The position numbers and the translations under genes are program-made. Under the pieces are notes generated by a model, which made no database searches, had not been told where the DNA came from, and was given only the letters and a program-made list of their open reading frames with translations. From assembly GCA_030731565.1 (NCBI GenBank), contig JANQTT010000033.1:1-6111 (forward strand): a DNA stretch of 6,111 bases. The letters are read 5' to 3'. How positions within the stretch are numbered: the first letter of the stretch is position 1; every line of letters begins with the position of its first letter. The DNA is from Rickettsiaceae bacterium (GTDB taxonomy: Bacteria > Pseudomonadota > Alphaproteobacteria > Rickettsiales > Rickettsiaceae). Shown in pieces: positions 1 to 5,683 of the stretch.

Positions 1-1
1 C

Positions 2-1039
2 AAAGACGTCGAGTCAATTATTCGCGACCTAGTGGAAGCATCAGTAAAAATGCATCGCGAACAAGAAGTTGACCGCGTGCGCTTCCGCGCCGCAGAGGCG
101 GCTGAAGATCGGGTGCTGGATGTGCTGTTGCCACCAGCGCGGGATAGCGAAACCGCTGAAAATTCTTCGACCCGCCAACTGTTTCGCAAGAAACTTCGCG
201 AGGGAGATCTGAACGACAAGGAGATTGAACTCGACATTTCACCAAATATGGGCGGCGTCGAAATCATGACACCTCCTGGCATGGAAGAGATGACAGGTCA
301 GCTGCAGCAGATGTTCTCCAACATAGGCGGACAGAAAAAGCAGCGTAAGAAAATGTCTGTGAAACAGGCTCTGAAGGCTCTGCAAGACGAAGAAGCAGCG
401 AAACTAATTGATGATGATGAGCTGAAAGCCCGTGCGTTAAATGACGAAGCCCAAAACGGCATCGTATTTATCGACGAAATCGACAAAGTCGCCCGACGTG
501 GTGACATCGGTGGCGCAGACGTTTCTCGCGAAGGTGTGCAGCGAGATCTTTTACCGCTTATCGAAGGATCAACCGTCAACACCAAATATGGCACCATCAG
601 CACAGACCACATTCTGTTTATCGCTTCTGGCGCGTTTCATTTATCAAAACCATCAGATTTATTGCCAGAACTACAAGGGAGGCTACCAATCAGGGTAGAA
701 ATGAGCTCTCTTACAAAAGAAGATATGGTCAAAATTCTTACCGAACCTGAGTGTAGTTTAATTAAACAATATATTGCATTAATTGGGACCGAAGGTATAG
801 AGCTTGAATTTACGCAAGATGCTATTGAAGAAATCGCAAGTCAAGCAGCGTGCTTTAATGTCGAAATTGAAGATATAGGTGCAAGGAGGCTTCATACAGT
901 TCTTGAAAATATCCTTGAAGATATAAGTTTTGGTGCAAATGAAAAGAAAGAAAAAAAAGTCAAAATTGATAGTAAATTCGTAAAAAATCAACTTGATGGA
1001 TTTATTAAAAACAAAGATTTGGCAAAGTTTATTTTATAA
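2..1039 (+). CDS. hslU: HslU, ATPase subunit of the HslUV protease (5' end missing; mosaic)
   Basis: HslU is a hexameric AAA+ unfoldase that feeds proteins into the HslV peptidase in the cytoplasm. The frame is open from the window edge: the first visible residues, [10 protein letters not shown], match about residue 94 of the E. coli protein, so roughly 93 residues including Walker A lie outside. The 345 visible residues contain the I domain (including [13 protein letters not shown] at 257-295), Walker [11 protein letters not shown] (from 458), the sensor segment [10 protein letters not shown], the arginine-finger segment QGRLPIR, sensor 2 GARRLHT, and the C-terminal AKFIL tail that in HslU inserts into HslV. 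The length fits a complete 3' end. The gene is odd: before about 640 it is GC-rich with a gamma/betaproteobacterial-type I domain, and after that it is AT-rich and rickettsia-like (see findings). hslV, usually upstream, would be outside the window. comM follows after 23 nt and may be cotranscribed. Identity is very secure; whether the molecule is natural is not. Confidence 0.95.
   Translation, partial: KDVESIIRDLVEASVKMHREQEVDRVRFRAAEAAEDRVLDVLLPPARDSETAENSSTRQLFRKKLREGDLNDKEIELDISPNMGGVEIMTPPGMEEMTGQLQQMFSNIGGQKKQRKKMSVKQALKALQDEEAAKLIDDDELKARALNDEAQNGIVFIDEIDKVARRGDIGGADVSREGVQRDLLPLIEGSTVNTKYGTISTDHILFIASGAFHLSKPSDLLPELQGRLPIRVEMSSLTKEDMVKILTEPECSLIKQYIALIGTEGIELEFTQDAIEEIASQAACFNVEIEDIGARRLHTVLENILEDISFGANEKKEKKVKIDSKFVKNQLDGFIKNKDLAKFIL
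600..680. other. Composition and codon-usage breakpoint inside hslU
   Basis: Sequence to the left is about 50% GC by hand count and uses CGN for all 16 arginines I could count; to the right it is about one third GC and all four arginines are AGG. The change falls within the strongly conserved segment from [10 protein letters not shown] to QGRLPIR, with the switch in codon style nearest 635-650 (GGC GCG TTT CAT, then TTA TCA AAA CCA). The reading frame is unbroken. It marks either a recombination junction or an assembly join. Confidence 0.75.
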
Positions 1040-1040
1040 A

Positions 1041-1050
1041 TTTTTTTTTT
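1041..1050 (+). repeat. T10 homopolymer between hslU and comM
   Basis: A run of ten T lies 2 nt after the hslU stop and directly before the G-rich comM ribosome-binding region (GGGAAAGGA, 1051-1059). I see no GC-rich hairpin just upstream, so it does not look like an intrinsic terminator, and comM lacks an obvious promoter of its own here. It could be a slippage-prone tract or chance in AT-rich DNA. Confidence 0.5.
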
Positions 1051-1062
1051 GGGAAAGGAATT

Positions 1063-2601
1063 ATGATTATCAAGGTACCTAGTTTAGCTTTTTCTGGGAT
1101 TGACATTGTAGATATTGATGTTCAGGTTCAGATTGAACCAGGTATTCCCAAATTTATAATTGTTGGGCTAGCAGATAAAACTATTGCTGAATCAAAAGAG
1201 CGCGTTAGAGCGGCGCTTTCTTCTATAGGTTTAAGCTTCCCGGCAAAGAAAATTTTAATCAATCTAGCTCCGGCTGATCTCATAAAAGAAGGTAGCCATT
1301 TTGATCTTGCAATTAGCGTTGGGATACTAGCTGCAATGGGCGCTATTCCTTCGGAGGAAGTTAAGGAATATTTGGTCTTAGGGGAGCTTTCGCTGGATGG
1401 AAGTATATTGCCAGTTAGTGGCGCGCTCCCTGCGGCAATGGGGGCAACAGCAAGAGGCAAGGGCGTTATCTGTTCAAAAAGAAATGGTTCCGAAGCCGCT
1501 TGGTCAGGCAATGATAGAATTCTTGCGCCTGCCAATTTACTTGAGCTGATTAATCATTTTAAAGGCACTCAAAGTTTAGTTTTGCCTGAAGCTAAGGTAG
1601 CGAACGAAACAATGAAATATCCTGACCTAAGTGATATAAAAGGTCAAAAAATAGCAAAAAGAGCTTTAGAAATAGCCGCTGCAGGTGGCCATAATTTATT
1701 GATGTTTGGACCTCCTGGAGCTGGTAAATCTATGCTTGCATCTAGATTGCCTGGAATATTACCTGGGTTAGTGCCAACAGAGATTTTGGAATGTAGTACA
1801 ATTGCAAGTATTGCTGGGTTAATTAATGACGGTAGCTTAAAAACAGAAAGGCCTTACAGAGCGCCGCATCATTCTTGTACATCGGCTGCTATGGTAGGCG
1901 GTGGAATTGGCAAAAGGGTGAAGCCAGGAGAGATTTCTCTTGCTCATAATGGCGTATTATTTCTAGATGAACTACCTGAGTTCAGTTCTGGGGTGATAGA
2001 AGCCCTGCGTCAGCCACTGGAAACTAAAGAAGTAATGATTTCAAGATCCGGGGCGCATATTAAATTCCCTGCTAATTTTCAACTTATTGCGGCAATGAAC
2101 CCTTGTAAATGTGGATATTTAAATGATGCTTCAAAAGCATGCAGTAAAGCTCCGATATGTTCAAGAAATTATCAGTCAAAAATATCTGGACCAATACTAG
2201 ACCGTTTTGACCTGCATATTGAGGTGGGTAATTCTGCAGATCATTATAATTATGACCATATTTTAGGTCCCAGCAACGAAGAACCAAGCGTCGATGTAGC
2301 TGCGCGCGTTAGAAATGCACGCCGTGTTCAAGAGGAAAGGTATGAGGGGTATGATATTCGTTTGAATAATATGCTTGATGGGCAACTGCTTATAGATTAT
2401 GCAATCCCTGGTGATGAAGGGCGTGATATTCTAAATGAAGCTGCAAAAAAATTTGGTCTGTCCATGAGGGCTTATAATAGAGTACTCAGAGTAGCAAGGA
2501 CAATAGCTGATTTAGCTGGCTCAAAATATGTGAATAAAATGCATATATCAGAAGCGCTAAGTTATAGGCAAATGGACTTTGCAAAAGAGGAAATGGCTTA
2601 A
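1063..2601 (+). CDS. comM: ComM/YifB-family Mg-chelatase-like AAA+ ATPase
   Basis: ComM is a cytoplasmic hexameric helicase that promotes branch migration during natural transformation, extending recombination between incoming DNA and the chromosome; related YifB proteins occur in many non-competent bacteria. The 512 residues match the usual length (about 500). Domains: an N-terminal S5/Lon-like region (about 1-170), an AAA+ Mg-chelatase core with Walker A GPPGAGKS (216-223) and Walker B GVLFLDELPEF (from 297), a cysteine cluster C348, C350, C360, C366 that could bind zinc, the SGPILDRFDLH arginine-finger segment, and a C-terminal helical domain (about 405-505). The ATG at 1063 has AAGGA 3 nt upstream and begins MIIKVPSLAFSGIDI, typical of the family. 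It lies 23 nt after hslU and its stop abuts the next start. Codon use is moderately AT-rich, unlike the first 640 bp. The family is sure; a role in transformation here is inferred. Confidence 0.95.
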   Translation: MIIKVPSLAFSGIDIVDIDVQVQIEPGIPKFIIVGLADKTIAESKERVRAALSSIGLSFPAKKILINLAPADLIKEGSHFDLAISVGILAAMGAIPSEEVKEYLVLGELSLDGSILPVSGALPAAMGATARGKGVICSKRNGSEAAWSGNDRILAPANLLELINHFKGTQSLVLPEAKVANETMKYPDLSDIKGQKIAKRALEIAAAGGHNLLMFGPPGAGKSMLASRLPGILPGLVPTEILECSTIASIAGLINDGSLKTERPYRAPHHSCTSAAMVGGGIGKRVKPGEISLAHNGVLFLDELPEFSSGVIEALRQPLETKEVMISRSGAHIKFPANFQLIAAMNPCKCGYLNDASKACSKAPICSRNYQSKISGPILDRFDLHIEVGNSADHYNYDHILGPSNEEPSVDVAARVRNARRVQEERYEGYDIRLNNMLDGQLLIDYAIPGDEGRDILNEAAKKFGLSMRAYNRVLRVARTIADLAGSKYVNKMHISEALSYRQMDFAKEEMA

Positions 2602-3300
2602 ATGAGTGAAGAAGTAAAGAAGAATTTGTCATATGCATATCGCATATTAGGTAAACTTGGATTGGATGATCATACATATACCCACCTTTCAGCCCGTCCT
2701 GATGATACCGATTATTATTATATTTATCCATTTGGTTTGAGGTTCGAAGAAGTAACGCCTGAATGTCTGCTTAAAGTCTCATTAAATGGCGAAATTTTGG
2801 AGGGAAAAGAATACCAGTACAATAAAACCGGCTATATAATTCACGGAAGTATTTATAGAGCAAGGCCCGATGTAAATGCAGTTTACCATCTTCATACTGT
2901 CCCAACGGTCGCAGTATCTGCTATGAAGGACGGGCTACTTCCAATAAGCCAATGGGCGTTGCACTTCTATGGTCAGATTGCATACCATGAATATAATTCT
3001 TTGGCACTAGACAATCATTCACATGGAGCAGATTTAGTAAGCGATCTAGGCAATAAAAATGTTATTTTCCTCAAAAATCATGGCTATATTGCATGTGGGA
3101 AAACTCCATGGGAGTCGATGTTCTATTGTCACCACCTTGAGAGAGCTTGCCGCGTCCAAGTGGCGGCTTTGTCATCTGGAGCAGAGCTAGTTATCCCTCC
3201 TGATGATATATGTAAGAAAGCTAATAAAGACCTTTTGTCCTTTGAAAAAGATTTAGGCAAGAGAGATTGGCTTGCTTGGATAAGGTGGTTAGGCGCCTAG
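2602..3300 (+). CDS. Class II aldolase/adducin-like protein
   Basis: The 232 residues form one class II aldolase/adducin domain, a fold that binds a divalent metal through three histidines and in true aldolases cleaves phosphorylated sugars. Aligned by eye to E. coli FucA, the ligands H92, H94 and H155 correspond to H96 and H98 (VYHLHT) and H160 (KNHGYIACG), so metal binding looks intact. The catalytic Glu73 of FucA corresponds to Gly77 (NKTGYIIHG), as in adducin-like members, so ordinary aldolase chemistry is doubtful. The conserved RPDVNAV strand (88-94) and HTYTHLS (24-30) support the family. I remember very similar proteins ([18 protein letters not shown]) from rickettsiae, but the substrate is unknown. 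The start is set by the ATG directly after the comM stop, with AGAGGA 10 nt upstream inside comM, implying translational coupling. No signal peptide or membrane segment is visible. Alternatives are an epimerase, a decarboxylase or a non-enzymatic scaffold. Confidence 0.88.
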   Translation: MSEEVKKNLSYAYRILGKLGLDDHTYTHLSARPDDTDYYYIYPFGLRFEEVTPECLLKVSLNGEILEGKEYQYNKTGYIIHGSIYRARPDVNAVYHLHTVPTVAVSAMKDGLLPISQWALHFYGQIAYHEYNSLALDNHSHGADLVSDLGNKNVIFLKNHGYIACGKTPWESMFYCHHLERACRVQVAALSSGAELVIPPDDICKKANKDLLSFEKDLGKRDWLAWIRWLGA

Positions 3301-3350
3301 TTATTTAGGTTGGGAAATGGGATTAGATATGGTTTTTATTGCTTCTTTTG

Positions 3351-3379
3351 CCTTTTAAAAAACTGAAGGTTTTGTAAGG
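3351..3379 (+). terminator. Hairpin after the comM-aldolase genes, possible transcript end
   Basis: An imperfect hairpin starts 50 nt after the aldolase-like stop: outer stem CCTT (3351-3354) with AAGG (3376-3379), inner stem AAAAC (3359-3363) with GTTTT (3369-3373), loop TGAAG. There is no U-run after it, so it is not a classical intrinsic terminator. It may only protect the 3' end, or be chance. Confidence 0.2.
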
Positions 3380-3435
3380 CTAGCTATAGCGTAAAATAAA
3401 ATTTCTATAAATCTGTTGTTATATGCTATTTTGGC

Positions 3436-3464
3436 TTGACTATTTTGCTTTGTTGAAATAAAAT
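3436..3464 (+). promoter_or_regulatory. Sigma70-type promoter of tRNA-Ile
   Basis: TTGACT (3436-3441) is followed, after exactly 17 nt, by TAAAAT (3459-3464). Each hexamer differs from the sigma70 consensus at one base. Transcription would start near 3471, about 8 nt before the mature tRNA 5' end at 3479. Spacing, match quality and position agree well, making this the strongest promoter in the window. Confidence 0.75.
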
Positions 3465-3478
3465 TCGCATCCATGAAT

Positions 3479-3543
<65 letters not shown>

Positions 3544-3555
<12 letters not shown>

Positions 3556-3699
3556 TTCCCTAGTTTTGACGAATTCATTAAACAGTATACATAAGATAAA
3601 GTTTGGCTTCTGGCCAATTAAATTTTTTGCCGAAAGTGCTAGATTTTGCTTATAGTCATTTACTTCCTTGTGCAAATGGCGATAGAATGAAATTTCCAT
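3544..3699 (-). CDS. Doubtful 51-codon minus-strand ORF overlapping the tRNA 3' end
   Basis: Reading the minus strand from ATG at 3699-3697 gives 51 codons ending in TGA at 3546-3544, inside the tRNA-Ile acceptor arm. The frame stays open for 11 codons upstream of the ATG before a TAA. The peptide looks mixed and protein-like (it contains HLHKEVNDYKQNLALS and KNLIGQKPNF) rather than lysine/isoleucine-only noise. There is no Shine-Dalgarno sequence before the ATG, and the end lies within a structural RNA, which argues against a functional gene. It could be the remnant of an inserted element next to the tRNA, or chance. I do not recognise a family. Confidence 0.15.
3603..3628 (+). terminator. 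Weak intrinsic-terminator candidate after tRNA-Ile
   Basis: TTGGC (3603-3607) and GCCAA (3613-3617) form a 5-bp stem with loop TTCTG, followed by TTAAA and six T (3623-3628). It lies about 50 nt past the tRNA CCA. The stem is short and the U-run is offset by five bases, so efficiency would be low. Confidence 0.35.
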
Positions 3700-3803
3700 A
3701 TGATGTAGAAACGTAACATAATTTAGCTGCTTTTACTATATGTCTATGGATATACTCTACTTCTTTTTTAGAAGATTTTCTGTATAATAATATATAGTCT
3801 ATA

Positions 3804-3830
3804 TTGAATTAAGTGAAGTTTGCGTATAAT
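3804..3830 (+). promoter_or_regulatory. Probable promoter of the sspB-rnhA-NDUFA12-mlaD operon
   Basis: A perfect TATAAT (3825-3830) lies 50 nt before the sspB ATG and would give a start near 3837 and a leader of about 43 nt. The best -35 is TTGAAT (3804-3809) with a short 15-nt spacer, or TATTGA (3802-3807) with a 17-nt spacer. A second TATAAT at 3783-3788 has no good -35. In DNA this AT-rich, TATAAT arises easily, so position is the main support. Confidence 0.5.
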
Positions 3831-3879
3831 TTTATTTTAAAACATAACCTTAAATTGGAATAAAAGAGAAGTAATTTAT

Positions 3880-4380
3880 ATGGCTATCGATTATCAAATT
3901 CTTATAGATGAAGCAATGCTTGATATTGTAAAAAAGATATTAAAGCAAGCTCAAGAAGAAGGGCTGGAAAATGAACAAAGTTTGTATGTCAGCTTTCGTA
4001 CAGATTTTCCTGAAGTAATTCTATCAAAAAGTATTAAAGCTAGGTATCCAAAAGAAATTACAATTGTACTGCAGTACCAATATAAAAATTTACAAGTTTT
4101 GCAAGACAGTTTTTCGGTTAATATAGCTTTTAATGGTATTAGTGAAACTATTGAAATCCCGTTTTTTGCACTTACGAGTTTTGCTGATCCTTCAGCAGAT
4201 TTCAGCTTGCAGTTTAGAAGTATAAAGAATAAAAATAATAGGTTTAAAAAAAGCGCGGCTGTGGAGCTATCAAAAATGTCACCAAAAGCTGGAAAAAAGC
4301 AGGTTAATCAAAAGATGGATATTCAAAAAGAGGCTGGTAAAGTTGTTTCTTTGGAGCAGTTCAGGAATAAATCTAAATAA
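3880..4380 (+). CDS. sspB: SspB-family ClpXP adaptor (alphaproteobacterial type)
   Basis: SspB tethers substrates, classically ssrA-tagged peptides from stalled ribosomes, to the ClpXP protease in the cytoplasm. The 166 residues carry the alphaproteobacterial SspB signature: an N-terminal helix (IDYQILIDEAMLDIVKKIL), then the beta-barrel with YVSFRTDFPEVILS, YPKEITIVLQYQYKNL, and the FFALTSFADPSADFSLQF segment that helps form the substrate groove (about residues 1-110). A lysine-rich, probably disordered linker follows and ends in VVSLEQFRNK. That short conserved tail fits the ClpX-binding peptide known at the C-terminus of this family. The ATG at 3880 has a purine-rich GAGAAG region 8 nt upstream. 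It is the first gene of a four-gene run; rnhA follows after 5 nt. Length is typical for the family. Confidence 0.92.
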   Translation: MAIDYQILIDEAMLDIVKKILKQAQEEGLENEQSLYVSFRTDFPEVILSKSIKARYPKEITIVLQYQYKNLQVLQDSFSVNIAFNGISETIEIPFFALTSFADPSADFSLQFRSIKNKNNRFKKSAAVELSKMSPKAGKKQVNQKMDIQKEAGKVVSLEQFRNKSK

Positions 4381-4385
4381 ATTAT

Positions 4386-4841
4386 ATGACTATTTCTAAA
4401 CCTTTGGTAGAGATATATACAGATGGAGCTTGTTCTGGAAACCCTGGTCATGGAGGGTGGGGCGCTCTACTTATATTTAAAGGGAAAAAAAAGGAAATTT
4501 CTGGTTATTTGGAAACTACAACAAATAACCAAATGGAGCTCATGGCTGCAATTGAAGCTCTTAAGGTTTTAAAAAAGCCATGTAAAGTAAATTTGTATAC
4601 CGACAGTACTTATGTTCAAAAAGGAATTACTGAATGGATTTATAATTGGGAAAAGAATAATTGGCGAAAAAGAGACAATAGCCCTGTGAAAAATATTGAA
4701 TTATGGCAAAAATTACAGCAAGAAATGGAAAAACACGATATTATATGGAACTGGGTTAAAGGACATTCTGATAATGAAGGCAACAATACTGCTGACAGAC
4801 TAGCGGTAGAGGCTAGAGAAAGACTAAAGAGAAAACAATAA
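4386..4841 (+). CDS. rnhA: Ribonuclease HI
   Basis: RNase HI cuts the RNA strand of RNA-DNA hybrids, removing R-loops and primers, using two metal ions. The 151 residues match the usual length (E. coli 155). The catalytic set is complete: D13 in YTDGACSGNPG, E51 in TTNNQMEL, D73 in YTDSTYV, and H127 and D137 in KGHSDNEGNNTADRLA, corresponding to E. coli D10, E48, D70, H124 and D134. The basic, Trp-rich segment at 81-96 (ITEWIYNWEKNNWRKR) corresponds to the hybrid-binding protrusion. The ATG at 4386 lies 5 nt after the sspB stop and has no good Shine-Dalgarno within range (an AGGA is 19 nt away), so translation is probably coupled to sspB. An A8 run at 4485-4492 lies within the coding sequence. 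The next gene begins immediately after the stop. Confidence 0.97.
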   Translation: MTISKPLVEIYTDGACSGNPGHGGWGALLIFKGKKKEISGYLETTTNNQMELMAAIEALKVLKKPCKVNLYTDSTYVQKGITEWIYNWEKNNWRKRDNSPVKNIELWQKLQQEMEKHDIIWNWVKGHSDNEGNNTADRLAVEARERLKRKQ

Positions 4842-5183
4842 ATGTCATTTGTAAATAGTTTGTGGGTTAAGTTTTTTTGTAAACAAGTTGGTTCTGATCA
4901 ATTTGGTAACAAATATCTTATTGGAAATAGCAAAAATTATTTAGGGCGTAAAAAAAGATATGTTTTATATAATGGAATTGAAGATGGATCTAAAGTTCCT
5001 GCTGGTTGGCACGCATGGCTTCATTATTTGAGCGACGAGCTTCCTTCCGAAAATCCTCAAAAGAATTATGAATGGCAAATTGAGCATATTCAAAATCTGA
5101 CAGGAACTAAAATGGCCTATAACCCTTCAAAATCTAAACATATAAAACTGGAATCTTATTCTAGTTGGAGACCAAAGAGTTAA
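4842..5183 (+). CDS. NDUFA12-family complex I accessory subunit
   Basis: The 113 residues match the NDUFA12 (B17.2) family, a peripheral subunit of NADH:ubiquinone oxidoreductase shared by mitochondria and alphaproteobacteria. Landmarks in order are the QVGSDQFGNKYL strand (15-26), the GRKKRYVLYNG segment (35-45), the KVPAGWHAWLHY core (51-62), LTGTKMAYNP (86-95) and the C-terminal SYSSWRPKS. The length is that of bacterial members, without a mitochondrial extension. The ATG directly abuts the rnhA stop and has AGAGA 9 nt upstream inside rnhA, so the start is well placed. No other nuo gene is in the window, which is usual for this subunit in alphaproteobacteria. It implies that the organism has a respiratory complex I, which is an inference. 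Confidence 0.93.
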   Translation: MSFVNSLWVKFFCKQVGSDQFGNKYLIGNSKNYLGRKKRYVLYNGIEDGSKVPAGWHAWLHYLSDELPSENPQKNYEWQIEHIQNLTGTKMAYNPSKSKHIKLESYSSWRPKS

Positions 5184-5188
5184 ATAAA

Positions 5189-5638
5189 ATGAAACAAGCA
5201 AGATTAGAGACAATTGTTGGATTTATAGTTATTATTATAGCAATTGGTTTTTTTGTATTCGCATATAATGAGAGTAATGTTTCCAAAAGTAGCGGTGGTT
5301 ATAAGTTAATTGCAAATTTTCAAAATATTGATGGTATTACTGCTGGTTCTGACGTTAAACTTGCGGGGATTAATATTGGGCGGGTTGATAGTGTAACTTT
5401 AAACGATGATACCTATTATGCTTCAATACAATTACTTATTGATGATTCGATAAAAATTCCAGCGGATTCAAGTGCAATTGTATCTAGTAGCGGTTTGCTC
5501 GGTGGAAAATATATTCGCATTAATCCTGGGGCATCTGACGATAATTTAGTAAATGGCGATAAAATTAGATTTACTCAATCTGCCCTTAATATAGAAGATT
5601 TGATTGGGAAGCTAATGTATTCTCTTACTAGTAAATAA
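5189..5638 (+). CDS. mlaD: MlaD-type MCE-domain lipid transport protein
   Basis: MlaD is the inner-membrane-anchored periplasmic subunit of the Mla phospholipid transporter; its hexameric MCE ring passes lipids between the MlaFEB complex and periplasmic MlaC. The protein (149 residues) has one N-terminal transmembrane helix (about 7-26, TIVGFIVIIIAIGFFVFAYN), one MCE domain (about 36-115) with the NIDGITAGSDVKLAGI and SSGLLGGKYIRINPG motifs, and a short C-terminal helix (ALNIEDLIGKLMYS) like the segment E. coli MlaD uses for ring packing. I chose ATG 5189, 5 nt past the NDUFA12-like stop with AAAGAG 9-10 nt upstream; an in-frame TTG at 5165 would overlap the previous gene and add eight charged residues before the helix. 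It is shorter than E. coli MlaD (183). mlaE, mlaF and mlaC are not adjacent here. Confidence 0.93.
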   Translation: MKQARLETIVGFIVIIIAIGFFVFAYNESNVSKSSGGYKLIANFQNIDGITAGSDVKLAGINIGRVDSVTLNDDTYYASIQLLIDDSIKIPADSSAIVSSSGLLGGKYIRINPGASDDNLVNGDKIRFTQSALNIEDLIGKLMYSLTSK

Positions 5639-5662
5639 GTTTCTGGTTTTCTTAGCATGGTG

Positions 5663-5668
5663 TATAAT
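5663..5668 (+). promoter_or_regulatory. Possible -10 box for the nucleotidyltransferase gene
   Basis: A perfect TATAAT lies 15 nt before the preferred start at 5684. The matching -35 position (5640-5645, TTTCTG) is poor. If used, transcription would begin near 5675, giving a very short leader and ruling out the upstream in-frame ATG at 5657. Confidence 0.25.
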
Positions 5669-5683
5669 CATTTAAGTCAGCCA

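Larger units (their letters stand above)
3556..3879. other. Intergenic region between tRNA-Ile and sspB
   Basis: These 324 bp are strongly AT-rich and hold no convincing + strand gene. They contain a weak terminator-like hairpin (3603-3628), the body of the doubtful minus-strand ORF (down to 3699), a small AT-rich hairpin CTTCT-TTTTT-AGAAG (3760-3774), two TATAAT boxes (3783-3788 and 3825-3830), and the sspB leader. No direct copy of the tRNA 3' end is visible, so there is no sign of an attachment-site duplication. No riboswitch or rRNA sequence is recognised. Confidence 0.6.

Noticed and set aside
298..612. Minus-strand open frame of 104 codons within hslU
   Set aside because: It is the shadow of the GC-rich hslU frame; the product is Ser/Cys/Phe-rich low-complexity sequence.
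1128..1535. Minus-strand open frame of 135 codons within comM
   Set aside because: It is antisense to the conserved N-terminal domain of comM, without a ribosome site or recognisable domain.
2486..2731. Minus-strand open frame across the comM-aldolase junction
   Set aside because: Both overlapped genes on the + strand are strongly supported by family motifs; the antisense product is Tyr/Leu-rich noise.
3355..3474. Minus-strand ORF of 39 codons covering the tRNA promoter
   Set aside because: It is short, lacks a ribosome-binding site, and is fully explained as the antisense of a strong promoter and an AT-rich spacer.
3566..3597. TTGACG (3566-3571) as a second promoter just after the tRNA
   Set aside because: No -10 box at 16-18 nt is convincing and no gene follows for about 280 bp; kept only as a weak possibility for a small RNA.
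3556..3879. tRNA-associated integration site or CRISPR-like repeats
   Set aside because: No duplicate of the tRNA 3' end, no integrase gene and no regularly spaced repeats are visible.
4485..4492. A8 run in rnhA as a programmed frameshift site
   Set aside because: The rnhA frame is complete and typical on both sides, so no frameshift is needed; such runs are common in AT-rich genomes.
5165..5188. TTG upstream start for mlaD
   Set aside because: It overlaps the preceding gene and adds charged residues before the membrane anchor; ATG 5189 has better spacing and context.
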